A DNA stretch of 61,549 nt, from contig SGPL01000151.1 in assembly GCA_004802705.1 (NCBI GenBank), forward strand, positions 1 to 61,549, given 5' to 3'. Positions 23,102-34,433 of the stretch are shown here, in pieces. Position 1 is the first letter of the stretch. Every line of letters starts with the position of its first letter. The position numbers and the translations under genes were made by a program. The notes beneath the pieces were generated by a model. It saw nothing but the letters and a program-made list of their open reading frames with translations, was not told where the DNA came from and did not search any database. This DNA is from Bondarzewia mesenterica (Eukaryota; Basidiomycota; Agaricomycetes; Russulales; Bondarzewiaceae).

Positions 23102-24558
23102 CTAAAACCGCTGCACCATGATAGTGACGTCATCCATCCATTTCTCTTCCATTTCTACGGTGAGATATCGCGAGACAAGACGTGTATCCTCTCCTCCGAG
23201 AGCATCGCGGAGGAGATGCAATGCTACATTACCTCTGCCACGGGAATCTAAATATCTCCCTATGGTCCGTACCCAGCGATTGGCCATATCCATCCGGGAC
23301 CGTTCATCATACAGATCCGCGAGCCCGTCGGAACACATGAGGAGGAAAAAATCTCTTGGCCGTCCAGGGGTACCTCTCGGTAATGGTAGGTGATATACAT
23401 CAGGCGTACTTGAAACATAAGGTGGCGAAATGATGCGAGCGATGTAGTCTCCTGGTCGTTCCACATTCCAATCGTGGCGTAAACCAAGGAGAACCCGCTG
23501 AGAATATATCGCGGGTAATTTGAGCCAGGTATCGCCAACGGCTGGAGAAGTCTTTGAGCTTATGCACGGATCATAGAAATTATAAATGAGGGAACTTACA
23601 CCGAGTAGGTCCCAGAAACCCGATGACCCTGTTATCTCTGGCACAGTCCCGTTCGCCTGGGTGCTCGCTTCTGATGCGGTGGAGCTCCTGCAAATTGTCG
23701 CCGTCGTGAAGTGTGGTAACAAAACTCGCAGACCATTGTCCTCCGGAGGTTCGGGAACCGACGACTGGCGTAGTTGGTCAGCAATCAGCGACTTGCAGGA
23801 GTAGAGAATTCGGGTACCTGCTTGGCAGTCCCCGAGATTTGCCACCCACAGATGGCTTTTGGCTGGATCGGTCAGAGTGACCAATGCAGTGCTTCCTTCG
23901 AGGCATCGGATGGCCGCAGACATATTCCGTCCTCCGTTTGCCCGATCATCAATGACTTGTTTAATTTGTCCCGAACTCAATCTCTGGAGGGCGGAAGGAC
24001 CTCCGGGGAATAGCTTCAAGAACTCGGTAGTTACTGAATGGTCGAATCGCAGAATGACGTCGGATAGAATATTCGATATTCGATCTGGAGAGAACGGAGT
24101 TCGAGAAGGCGAGCGCAAATACGCGTCCAGGGAATGTTTGACCATAGCAGGAATTGTTTGAGCTGCGTGGTCAACAGTTGCATGGCCGGCATGACCTGGA
24201 TAATAACGGTGTCAGCATGACAACGGAGCACATGGATGCCAAAAATACCATCGAATATGGCGGTAAAGACCCAAGTGCCTCCCGGTAAAGGCCAATGCTC
24301 AACACGCGAGCGATCCTGATTTCGAAACTCGTGCATCGGGCATGGCTGGAAGGTGACAGAGTCTATATTTTCTTTGGAGGATGGGTTGGCTAGTCGTCGA
24401 AGCTCGTTAGATAATTGTGGTTCCGACAACAAACGGTAGGTCCATCTTTCAAGGCCCCCGCGGCCCATATCGGTAGTGGCGAAGTCTCGAACCTCATCGA
24501 GAGCGCGAAGGTTATCTGCGGGGCTCGCAGAAGTCAGGGACACTACTCTGTGGTACAT
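23102..24558 (-). CDS. PP2C-family phosphatase, pyruvate dehydrogenase phosphatase type (copy A)
   Basis: Metal-dependent Ser/Thr phosphatase. AIFD joins GHAGHATVDHAAQTIPAM across an intron (about 24190-24250), giving DGHAG, the variant of PP2C motif DGHGG seen in PDP-type enzymes. STALVTLTDPAKSHLWVANLGDCQA carries the GD metal site. An intron then leads to VVGSRTSGGQW and IRSEHPGERDC. A further intron leads to VGDTWLKLPAIYSQRVLLGL. LLMCSDGLADLY and the C-terminal WMDDVTIMVQRF supply the last metal-binding aspartates. The enzyme looks active. ATG 24558 (MYHRVVSL) is preferred because the N-terminal length then matches copy B at 42742-44208. No clear mitochondrial targeting peptide is visible, so the substrate is open. 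It converges on the Zn2Cys6 gene. Confidence 0.85.
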
Positions 24559-24639
24559 GGCGAACTCTCGTTGGAGGACAGTGAAGCAGAATCGGGAGCA
24601 CGTACTTCTTATAGGTGCGTGGCGCTGACTATGCATCAC

Positions 24640-27493
24640 TGGTGGGCCAGCTTATGGGCCTGATTGGTCGAGAGACATGGCGCATGATGGTCGCAGCGTT
24701 TTCTACAGATTATGGCCCCTTACGGTACATATGCGCCCTGTCTTGAATCGAATAAATGGACGAACCAGGACTCGGAAGTTTCCGCCAGCGGAGGGAGATT
24801 AGCCAGAAGAACGATGCAAGACAAGATAAATCTGGAAAGCAAAAGAAGGAGACAAAGACTGGAAGTCGAAGGCGTGGAAGAGGAAGCACTGCCAAAAAAG
24901 ACCTGCGCCATGGCCGACGAGTAACCAAGACAGGAAAGCAGATGATGGAGTGATGGGTATGTTCTGCTGAGACGTTCCGAGGATTGCGGATGCGTTGCCA
25001 TTGCTTGACATGAGGTCGTGTTGTGGAGAGAATAGCCTATCACGAATGAAACATGCAAGGGCGTTGTGGCGGTATGACCATCATGATATACATCCGTTTC
25101 GCGGAGTTGTTCTTGCTTTGTGTACTTTTTCCTTATTGGGTGACATACGCCTTTCAAGTTCGTGGTGGCGCACAGACCTGAATAGCTTCCATAGCCTTCC
25201 AATCGTCTCATTCGTGCGCACCGGTGTTGGCATTCGCTTCCACTTGACCAATAGCATCTATCTCTCCCTAATTTTGAAATCAGACGTTATCTTTCATGAT
25301 ACCGCCAACGCTTCCGAAGGCCCAGTCGTTCCTTGCAGATTGGTTTTTAAGCGCTAAAGCCTTTACTAGCCTGTTAAGTGCGACCTATCCCTCTACCGAC
25401 CAATCTCACATATATTTTGGCTTTTCTCATCCCTCCTCTAGTATATCAAGGTCTAGTCAGCTGCTCTTCTCACTGCAGTCGTTCGGCATAGCTTTGCCGT
25501 CAGGTAATGAGACAGCTGCCACCGAATGGGGATGATCTTCGCATTGAGTTGCAAATAGGCTCAGGTGAGTGGATGTGATTGATGTTCATCTGATTTTTCC
25601 AAAGAACGAGTCTTGACTGGCAAGATTAACCATGAGACGGACATGATGTTCACTGACAACGCGCGCTCATGCCGCCAGTCCCTGCCGGAGGACTTTTGTT
25701 TTGTGAGCTGGCAGATGAATGATCTCCTATGTAGGCTCACTTGCCATTTCTTCTTACTTGCGCACAGCTCCATCGCCGTAGGACAAGATGTTGCGCGTTT
25801 GAGGCGCCCCCGCATGTCTTCTAACCTATCGTAGCGCCTTCGCGTCCACTAGGGTGTCTTCTGGACCTAGACGTATCATCCAAGAATATACTTGCCCTCA
25901 TTGAGGTTCTCTTATGGAAATTATCAAGAAACAGGCTCACGGGATCGGGCGTATGCGACCACCCGATCTCGTGGTACTTCGCATATCTACTTCGCCCTCG
26001 TCCGTAATATGAGACGCTACTCATTGTGGAGGAAATTACACTCTTCTGCTGACAGACCTAAACACGAAACAGATATCTTCGAACTCGTATGCCCGGCGCA
26101 TGCTGTTCATGGAACAAACCAGCCATTATCCCCCGTATCGCATGCACTCATTGATTGAATTGACTGCCTGAATGACAGGGTCTCTATCCTCAGGAATCAT
26201 CCGTCTATGCCAAAGACGCGTACATATCGGTTCGGTTTCACGAAAATTTTAGGTAACTACCTTCGGTGAACTGGGATCCGTGCACTGCTATTCCTTGTTC
26301 CCCGCGGCCTACTGTAGTATACTCAAAACTAAGCTAAACGCCGACATATCTCTTACCGCGGATCGCCGCGTTCACAGCGTTACACTCGGCCCTATTACGG
26401 TGTGTTTTGATCGTCATCAATCTACCGTTGTTTAACTGTCTACTCATGCAGGGTCCAGCTACTATACGTGGGCGACGCGGACGATGACTAGACTTGCGGA
26501 AGCTACCACGCGGTGCGATACCGGTCCAGCTGGTCCTCCAACACTCCTCCCCCTCACCATATGCACGCGGGACCGTTCATACCTTACGGCTGCGAGCATT
26601 GTGACCTCCCCCCGACCTATCTCCCCTCGCTCTATGCGTCCTGTCGCTCTCCTTCGGCGAGTTCGACGTACTAACCGGACTCTCCTCTTCCTCGCCTCAG
26701 CGCAACTTCCATTAGAACGTAGAATAACGTATGCAAAGCATGCGTACTGTCGAAGTTTTGCATTTGCTTTCCGAGAACAGCATCTGGGCGCACAAACGAC
26801 AAGCCTTTCTTAGTATTCGGAATGATTCCGTAGGAGGAGCCGAGGATACCGAAGGTACTTAGTGACTTATCTACTTGTCGACTTTAATCATGCCAACCTT
26901 CCGCTCCACTCTTAATTTCAAATAAACTTTGAATCTTCTTGTTCGAAAGGCTATAGCTATGCAGTATAAAAAATACGTGAAGACCCACAATTGCAAACAT
27001 ATATACTCGATGAGCTCGTCACTCTCGGAGAGCATGAAATGGAGTGATCAAGTTATCGACTATGCAAATGAGAATCTAAAGATGATATGAAATACGCCTG
27101 AGCTGCCATAGGCTGCCATCCGGTAACTGCTACTGTTCGCTTTTCACGTGCGCGGTGCAGACAATGAAATCATAAGGTCAGTCGTCCATACAGGAAATAA
27201 GTCCGCGACAGCGAAGCATGAGCAGTACATACAAGCAGACACATTTTCACAAAATAATATGACAAATGATTTCCCCCCTCCGTTTAATTTGGCAGACTTC
27301 CTCGCCATGCTGTACGAGAATTATCCGTTATGAACACGATCAGCAGTTCCCCAATACAACTTTTGCACCCTTCCGTCGCGCGCGTGCATACGATGCACCC
27401 GCCCATGCTTGAAAGCATTCTACGTACGTCAATGTGGGACCGGAGGACTGGCATCGACCAGCACGCAATATCGCCGACAACCCCCCTTTCGAC
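24640..27493. other. Gene-poor stretch; no supported gene
   Basis: About 2.85 kb with no supported gene. The longest open frame, minus 24720-25211, encodes a low-complexity Leu/Ser-rich chain whose upstream part has no motif or intron evidence, so I do not call it. Other frames are under 110 codons with no recognisable content. No tRNA fold or inverted repeat was found by eye. Confidence 0.5.
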
Positions 27494-29147
27494 CTACGCA
27501 CATAGCTCGAAGCTCGCAAAGGCAAGATCATACCCTCCAAACTCGTAATTAATTTTGTCCGTCCTTTTGTACACGCCGCCCGCCGGCCCAGACGTGCAGG
27601 AAGTCAGAGCAGCCCTGAACGCGCGCTGGGCCGCCTCGACGGCGGTCTCTCCGCCCTCTTCATCGGCCTCGTTGTTATCCTGGCACGAGACGAAGAGCGT
27701 GAGCGAAAGACGCCCCGGCTTGAAGATGTCCACGACGCGACGCACGAGCGTCCTAAGATCGGGGATGCTCCGTGCTTGCGATGTCGGATGAGCCGTGAGC
27801 GGCACGTTGCATTCGAAGCTAGCGTAGGACCAGCCTTCCTCCGGCGTGACATGGATGGTATAGTACCCTTCTCCACCCTCTTCGTCTGTACCCGCATTGC
27901 CATCTCCACCGTCTTCCGCCGCTCTACCCCACTTCAAAAGGGCGTTAGAAGAGTAGCCGCACGGCGAGAAGGCGTAAGCATCAAGGGTGGTGAGGTGAGA
28001 CGGGTACAGATCAGAAATTCCAATGGCAGAGGAGAGCGTCAATGCACGCGAGGATGGCGACTCTTCACTTTCGGACACATCGTCGCCGAAGGCGAAGGCC
28101 TTGCTGGCATCCGATGACAGGTTCGTCATGAGGATTTCGATGGTATAATCGGGCTTCTGCGCAGGTTTTGGCAGATCCCCGGTCAAAGAAGTTACTTTTG
28201 TCATGCTCGCCAACTCGGGAAGAGTAGTCGTACATGTGATAGGAGAATTCGGAAAGTCTCCGGAGGGGCTCGTAAGATAGAGGAGCCAGTGGTCGCCGTT
28301 GACTTTCCCGACCGTATAAGCGGCTCCATTTTCGAAGATGCCGTCGAGAAATTCAACCTCGTTCTTCCACTCCCTGTGAGGGCCTTTCTGACGCTCGGGG
28401 AAGAAGTAAGACTTGCGAGAGTAGAAGCATCGGTAGACAGATGGAAGAGAGGCATGGTCGCGCGCGATATCCAAGATGCGCGGTAGACCAAAGAGATTGA
28501 GGGTCGTTCCACACGTCTTCAAGATGAGACGGTGGGGTGATACGAAGAAGGATGATTCACTGCATGAAGAATGTCAGCGACGGAGATCAAGAAATGATAA
28601 ACGGTCCATGAGGATCAGTAACGGATGCAGATGCGTAGCCAAAATCATAGGTGCCCTGTGCATCTGTCTATGGACAGAAGGCTAAGACAGCTGACAGACG
28701 TTATCAAGATATAGACAGAACAGTTGATGCGGTCATAATGCCATCACCCTAAAGCACTGCTACGCGGACAGAAAATCCTTAAATGTAAGGTATCGCCGGC
28801 CAATATTAAGCACTATCTATCTTTGATAGGAACACCAACGTGTACACATGGACGCGAAAGTCGGGCGCCGTTGCATTCATGAACCACGCAGGTCGAACGG
28901 TGGAAACTCACCTCAACAGATACGCGTCCATTTCCGCACCTTCGATGATGCTGAGGACTTGACATTTGACGATAGCAAGCATTTCCTCCCACACGTTCCT
29001 CGGTACCTTCCTCAGGCCAAATTTGCCATTGGTGGTGGTAGAGGCATCGGGCAGATCAGCCGCACTGCGCGCAAACCAGATCTCTAGAAGCTTTTCGGGG
29101 CCTTCAAAAGGTGAAGAGTTGGCGGATAAGTCAACATTTTCTGCCAT
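27494..29147 (-). CDS. SPE2: S-adenosylmethionine decarboxylase proenzyme
   Basis: Makes decarboxylated S-adenosylmethionine, the aminopropyl donor for spermidine and spermine. Two exons encode 433 residues. Exon 1 (29147-28912) starts MAENVDLSANSSPFEGPEKLLEIWF and contains VPRNVWEEML. A 352-base intron (28911-28560) splits the Ser codon of YLLSESSFFV. In this family the chain self-cleaves between the Glu and the following Ser, which becomes the pyruvoyl cofactor. Exon 2 continues LKTCGTTLNLFGLP, with FYSRKSYFFPERQ, FSPCGYSSNALL and IHVTPEEGWSYASFECN, all family hallmarks. It is longer than the yeast and human enzymes because of acidic inserts (DDVSESEESPSS and a Gly/Asp/Glu stretch). A 17-codon upstream open frame lies 105 bases before the start. 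Confidence 0.95.
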
Positions 29148-29251
29148 AAGTTACGCAAATCGGCGGGTGGAGGGGGGATAGTCGGGCGATCAGATGGGGT
29201 ATAGGGTCGTCTGCAAGTCGATTCAAGTAGCGAAATTTGGGAGTAGGGATG

Positions 29252-29305
29252 CTATCGACGAGGAGGTGGACCAAATACGCCGCAGAGGGCAGCCGCTGGA
29301 TGCAT
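29252..29305 (-). promoter_or_regulatory. Possible upstream open reading frame of SPE2
   Basis: ATG at 29305 on the minus strand opens a 17-codon frame (MHPAAALCGVF..) closed by TAG, ending 104 bases before the SPE2 start. Upstream frames control S-adenosylmethionine decarboxylase translation in animals and plants. Whether this one is in the fungal transcript is not known. Confidence 0.3.
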
Positions 29306-29552
29306 GTAACGTAGGTGTTGAAAAAGAGGATGGATGAGTAGAGAGATGAGTCCCTCTGGAGACGGTGCCGTTCCAAGCTGATCGATTCTTCAAATTTTGC
29401 AAGTTGGCTCGGGATCCAGCGCGTCATCGTCACGTGCTACCAATCACGCTCCTGCCGACCAGACACCTCACCGGCAGTCAGCAGCGGACAACCTCCACGA
29501 TACCTATATCCTCTCGACACAGACGCCCTTCGCATCCCGAAAAGCTTCAACC

Positions 29553-30224
29553 ATGAGACGAATATTTCCTCGGTTTCACGTCTTGCGTGCCCTAATTCCT
29601 CGCGTATCGCAACCTCTTCTTCCAGTAACATCACGTTTCGCGTCAGCAGCAGAAACTCATACTCTGACGCACGCGCCTCGTTTATCCATAATTCGTCTCT
29701 TTCACCATACCCCTGCACGCCTCGCCTCGCCGCCCCCACCCTCCCCATCCTCTCAAGAATCTAAAAATGAACCCAATGCCTCCCTCACGCAGCGCCTAAA
29801 GACACTCATCAAATCCTACGGCTGGTATGCCCTCGGCATGTACATCGCAATCTCCGTTGTCGATTTTGGCGTCGCCTTTGCCGGAGTCAACCTGTTTGGT
29901 GCAGAGTACCTTTCCGCGCTCACAACGTCAGCAAAAAATGCAGTCGTGGGAATGATTTACGCCCGCCCGCCCGAGCCAGGCCGGGAAGAGTTGGAGGATA
30001 TCAGCGCGCAGACCAAGCCGGGTGGTAATGAAGGGTTGTATGCAATGATTGTGGTTGCGTACACCATCCACAAGACTCTTTTCTTGCCTGTCAGAGTGGG
30101 CTTGACGGCGTATTTGACGCCTCGATTGGTTGGCTTCCTGCGGACCCGGGGGTGGGCTGGTGGTGCTGGGGCGAAGAGGGCTGCGCGGGAGATGAGGGAC
30201 CGGATACGGAAGGACTTGGACTGA
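29553..30224 (+). CDS. DUF1279 (FAM210/NAT2-like) mitochondrial membrane protein
   Basis: Single-exon gene for 223 residues. ATG 29553 (MRRIFPRFHVLR) begins an Arg-rich, acid-free presequence typical of mitochondrial import. A Pro/Ser linker is followed by SLTQRLKTLIKSYGWYALG, then the hydrophobic MYIAISVVDFGVAFAGVNL and YAMIVVAYTIHKTLFLPVR, then LTAYLTPRLVGFLRTRGW and a basic C-terminus. This order is that of DUF1279 proteins (human FAM210A/B, yeast Nat2), linked to the mitochondrial inner membrane and expression of mitochondrial proteins. An ATG at 29397 is in frame but gives a non-targeting N-terminus. It is divergent from SPE2 with a 405-base shared promoter and converges on the RPEL gene. 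Confidence 0.85.
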   Translation: MRRIFPRFHVLRALIPRVSQPLLPVTSRFASAAETHTLTHAPRLSIIRLFHHTPARLASPPPPSPSSQESKNEPNASLTQRLKTLIKSYGWYALGMYIAISVVDFGVAFAGVNLFGAEYLSALTTSAKNAVVGMIYARPPEPGREELEDISAQTKPGGNEGLYAMIVVAYTIHKTLFLPVRVGLTAYLTPRLVGFLRTRGWAGGAGAKRAAREMRDRIRKDLD

Positions 30225-30487
30225 GCTAGAGCGGGACGTTGGCACTGTCTGCGATACTTGCGGTATTTTTTGTCTCAATTATTTTGCTTGTTTTTAGGTC
30301 TTTCTCTCGTGCCCGCGACGCGACCGATCTCCCAAACAAGTACAGTATAGTCCATTCTCTTCAACCACAACTCGCTTTACAAACAGACAGTTTACAGACA
30401 TACATCTAGAAGTACATACAAGTGACCAGAAACTAATCGAGAAAAAAGATCGAAATCCGAATTGTAGGGCGGGGCGGGACATAATGC

Positions 30488-30977
30488 TTAAACCATCGGC
30501 ATTTCATCCTCTAGGTGGTATGGGTTCGGTATTGAACAACGTTAAAGACGAGCGGTATTTGATATAAACTCTCACCATTAAGGATCCCCCCCTTCACCAG
30601 TTCCTCAGGCTTGGGTCTTTGCTGTAGAGCATGACCGAGCTTATTCTGATTCTCGGCGCATTAGTAGATGTATCCGCCCGGTGAAAAGCACATACTCACC
30701 TCAAGCTGTGATCGCTGCAGTCGTTCCTTCGCGGCTTGGAGCGCCGGCGCGACGTTGTCCTCTATTTTTTCAGAAATGCAAGCAAAATCATCGCATCTAT
30801 CTCTATCTATCTGTGCACGCGGCTGCTCAACCGGACTCTCAAAGACACACCTTTCAGGATATTGCGATCTTGCAGCTCCTGCTTGTCAGGACGCTGCCCG
30901 AGGCGCTTCTCGAGCTGTTGCACGGTGGGCTCGTCCAAGGACAACTTGCGCGCAGGACGGTATTTCTCATTCGACAT
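30488..30977 (-). CDS. Small RPEL-repeat protein
   Basis: Four-exon gene for a 93-residue protein, recovered by joining short exons. Exon 1 starts MSNEKYRPARKLSLDEP and contains RPEL repeat 1 (LEKRLGQRPDKQELQDRNIL). A GTGTGT..ATAG intron leads to EDNVAPALQAAKERLQRSQLE. The next intron leads to repeat 2 (LGHALQQRPKPEELVKGGIL). A last intron leads to EDEMPMV and the stop at 30488-30490. All joins keep frame. RPEL motifs bind G-actin in animal MRTF and Phactr proteins. Here the two repeats make up almost the whole protein, linked by a charged helix. Role in this fungus unknown, and actin binding is only an inference from the motif. Confidence 0.75.
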
Positions 30978-31080
30978 CGCAGCTGCAGTTTCTGTGGTCG
31001 CTATGATTCCAGATCAAACATCGATCAGTCGATCAACACTACTTAGGTGGGATAGTTGGCAAGTACGCACACATCGGTGA

Positions 31081-33129
31081 GCAGATCTATTGCGCGGATA
31101 CTAGTGTGGCGCGAAGATAATATTGGGCAAAAGGTAAGGTGGGTGGTGTGAAAGCAGAGGGCGGGTCTCGTTATAATCAGATTCTGAAGCTGGCCTCCCG
31201 CTTTGGCCAGAAACAGCTCTCCAATATATAGAGTCTGACATCATCTAGATCAGCTCGATGCTGTAGTTGAGTTGGCTGGCCAGACTTGGGTTAGGGTTCA
31301 TTCCATGATCCTGCCGCGCCTGCAGTCGTAAGATTGGAAACTAGACCATGTCTGGCGCGGACTGAGAGCAGTGGTTAAGTGTGAGTCCGAATTCTTTTGC
31401 CGGAGGAAGGCTGATGTATCCTGCAGTCGATGTTGGACGTTCGACCCTCCTGAATAACTGAACGAACCCCCTATTGTCCCTGTTGCCAGATTTGGTAGGT
31501 GTCGTGGTTCGTTCAAATGTCCATGCACATTGCACGATGCTTAAAAAATCCATACATGTATCCTATTAGTGAATCCCAGGTGAGTGCTGAGCGCTACTAG
31601 TGCTGAGCGCTGAGCGCTGAGCGATGAAAGCGGGTTTTCCCAGATATTTTATGCTTCACAGCCCACCATCGCAGACATGCATGATTTTCAGGCTGAAATG
31701 ATTGTTGCAACCTGTAAGTCGATTCATCATTACTCACTGGTGAGCCAGTTTACTCAAGGCCTCACTGGAGGCATTGTCCGATAACAGGCCTGCCGATATG
31801 CATCTGAAATGTATCAGGATCTTAGAATTTCAGTCAGTGGCACAAAGAACTCTTTGTTCAATTTGCCGAATTCATATATTAAGGTCCAGTTCAGTTCTGT
31901 GGTATTCAGCCTTCCTGAAATCACTTAACGCCTGAGGTGCCTCACGCTCTTCTGGTTGGCCGCTACACCCATACGGCAGTTTTGAAGACGTAAAGTTCGA
32001 GCCCACAAAGCAGGTCGCGGAAAACAACAGTTCATCACGATTCGGGCGGGCCCGCCTTGCACAAAACCATCTGTATCACTTCCCATCGTCCCCAAGCCAA
32101 TTCTCTCCGGGGCTGTCCCCAACGCCTGGTCTGTCGGCGGACGGTGAATCATCGCAGGTGTCTAACAGTTCGGAACACATCAGTGATAGGCCAACTGCGC
32201 AGCTCGCCCTCGCACAGGGTAGATAAAATTACAACAAAGGGAAACCCATATCTGCTAGCGTTTTAATTAATCAGTATCGTGGCTGCCCTGTGGGGGAGGA
32301 GCGGCTTGTGCAGTCTTGCCCCTCGATAGTGATGCTGTGCACGCCGGGTACTGGCCTGTACTGGCAGTTTCCACATCAGCGCCTACACCGCCGCGGGCAG
32401 AATATGCTCAAATGTGAACACACTCACCGAGTATTTCGAGAAGGCACGCTGAGCTGAGTGTATAGTGGTTCTATGTCAAAGATACTTGGCCGCTGGCACA
32501 GCACTTTGATGCACTCCTGTTCCAGGCCCAAGTTTCTGATCCTGACGTGTGGGGCTTAAAGTGGCAGTCAGGTCGATGCTTGTTTTCAAGTCTCGGATAT
32601 CAGCGAATGGCGATTCATTATTCCATGAAAGGACTGTCTGTCAGTAGTCACCGTCAATGGTACATAGAGACTTTGACAACAGGGGTGTATATTGGTTGCT
32701 TGGCCCTGTTCCCCATGCCAATGGCGAAACCTCCGGCAATAAGTCTATGAAAAGACGGCAGGCCATAAACTTTGGGGAGTTCATCTGAAAGTGATGAGCG
32801 CTCAGGAGCCTACAGGATGAACTGATATCGCGACGAGCTGTATTCGGATAGAAATGGTATCATTATCATACGCGGACTGAACGTACGCACTAAAACACTG
32901 GGGTAGATCTGGTCGTGATAGGGATACAGTGAGGAACAGAGAAGGGGGATATGGGCTGTGTAGGTGATAGTAGAACATGTCTGTGCCGCTCCTGCATCAC
33001 AAAAATTTAGCGAATACGATGTCACTAATAATAAATGACTTAAAGATACAAACGATGCCGAGCACCCCGTGGTACACAAGGCATCATATACTTGACCGAA
33101 CGTCGCAGTCCTACCGGATTCATAAATCA
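31081..33129. other. Gene-poor stretch; no supported gene
   Basis: About 2 kb of spacer. Short frames on the minus strand (for example 31925-32152 and 32810-33133) have no recognisable motif. A small tandem repeat lies at 31583-31625. Confidence 0.5.
31583..31625. repeat. Short tandem repeat of a 7-base unit
   Basis: The stretch repeats TGAGCGC-type units: AGTGCTGAGCGCTAC, then TAGTGCTGAGCGC followed by two more TGAGCG copies. A minisatellite-like expansion. Confidence 0.7.
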
Positions 33130-33648
33130 TCAAGATTCACTCTCCCGCTGCCTGGCAGACTCAAGCTCGCGCAACCGTCGTTCTTCTTTCCATTGCGCAA
33201 CTTCAGCCTCTGCCTCCTTGATGCTCCTTTCGACGCGCCGCACCTCGCTCGCCACATCTCTGTCAAATCTGTCCAGCAAGTCGAGAAGATCCATGACCTT
33301 CTTCAGTGGAAGGGTCTGAGCCCGGTCAGGTGCCCGAGTATATAGGGACGAAGGCAAGGCGGGCAGGGGCTTGTCCTCAAACTGGTCGGATACGGGTCGC
33401 GTGATGGTGATATGAGGGACAGACCGAATCAGGTGTTTGGGAGTACGGATAGAGATACTGGATGAGGCGGTCGAGAGCGAAGAATCTGAGCTGAATTCGA
33501 CCGGAGAGTTCGCTGAGGAAAGGGTAAAGGGTGACACAGGCAGGCAGCTGAGAATTGAGGCGCTGAAGGCAGTTTCTGAGGACGACGAGGAGAGAAGTGG
33601 CGATGACGGGAAATCAAGCTGGAGAATGGGCGGTTGTTGGCGAGACAT
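33130..33648 (-). CDS. Serine-rich protein with C-terminal coiled coil
   Basis: Intronless frame of 172 codons, family unknown. The N-terminal 90 residues are Ser/Pro-rich (PLLSSSSSETAFS, SSDSSLSTASSSIS) and likely disordered. The middle holds RTPKHLIRSVPHITI and EDKPLPALPSSLY, a short linear stretch common in fungal regulatory proteins. The C-terminal 55 residues (from KKVMDLLDLLDRFDRDVASE) form a heptad-like, highly charged helix ending in LRELESARQRES, a probable coiled coil. It is divergent from the complex I-type gene, with 318 bases between the start codons. Real coding is supported by length, composition and the ordered low-complexity-then-helix layout. Function unknown. Confidence 0.6.
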   Translation of the reverse strand: MSRQQPPILQLDFPSSPLLSSSSSETAFSASILSCLPVSPFTLSSANSPVEFSSDSSLSTASSSISIRTPKHLIRSVPHITITRPVSDQFEDKPLPALPSSLYTRAPDRAQTLPLKKVMDLLDLLDRFDRDVASEVRRVERSIKEAEAEVAQWKEERRLRELESARQRESES

Positions 33649-33966
33649 GATGTGTGGTCGTTGGGACGTCTAGGCGGCAGAAAGATGTTGTTGTACACGT
33701 AGTCCTAAGATATGTCGCCAGCGAAGTGCGGAATGTGATAGATAGTCGTCAGCACAGTCCGTTGATATAATGATAGATACTATTGGTATTATACGATGAT
33801 AGTATGATAGATGTAGAGATGCGGAAAGATGGAAGGCTGAACGGAAAGTGATCTAGCAAGTGATCGTCAGGTTGGTGTTGAAGGCAAACCTAATAGTAGG
33901 GTTTGGGTCGACAGCCAATAGGACACGCTCCAAAGCCCTCAGCTTCCGCACACATCCACCACCACC

Positions 33967-34433
33967 ATGTCGCTGGCAAGAGCTGCCCTCGCAGCTGCTC
34001 GTCCCAAACCCTTGTCTACTACCGTTCTACAGCGTAGACTTGCGTCTTCGAGCAGTCACGAAGAGCACCATATCGAAGAACACCACGCCGACTCCGCTGA
34101 ATATTACCCCAAAGAAGGTCGTCGGCATCCATCCACTTTCCGACACCACTCCTGACTGACAGTTATTGTTTGACTATCAAAGGGTTTCACTCAAGGGGTT
34201 GGACTTATGCCATTCTTGCTGCTCTCGCCGCCGCCGCGTTCTACAAGTATGCGCCTGCTCCTGGCGAGGACAACTACATCACGCGGTATATCCAACACTA
34301 CACATCACCAAAGGATTTGTGGGCGACTCTCAACAACAAGCATCTCGACCAGTCTCAGATTGCGTCAGAAGCAAGGCTCTTGACCGAAAGTGCGAGGAGG
34401 GCGCCTATTCACCGATACCGCTTCCCTCAGTGA
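33967..34433 (+). CDS. Small mitochondrial membrane protein, probably complex I 17.8 kDa-type subunit
   Basis: Two exons (33967-34117 and 34183-34433) encode 133 residues. The N-terminus MSLARAALAAARPKPLS with RRLASSSS is a typical mitochondrial presequence. A His/Glu-rich stretch (HEEHHIEEHH) and AEYYPKE follow, joined across the intron to GFHSRGW. One hydrophobic helix (YAILAALAAAAFYKYAP) comes next, then DNYITRYIQHY, an amphipathic helix with NNKHLDQSQIASEARLL and a basic end. This arrangement resembles fungal accessory subunits of NADH:ubiquinone oxidoreductase of the 17.8 kDa type. Identification rests on remembered pattern, so an unrelated small inner-membrane protein is possible. Confidence 0.68.

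Noticed and set aside
24720..25211. 163-codon open frame on the minus strand upstream of phosphatase copy A
   Set aside because: Leu/Ser-rich low complexity, no motif, no plausible introns. Likely chance.
29131..29433. Open frame on the minus strand overlapping the start of S-adenosylmethionine decarboxylase
   Set aside because: Out of frame with the enzyme. It lies in the divergent promoter, shows no motif, and a long upstream frame overlapping the main start would block translation.
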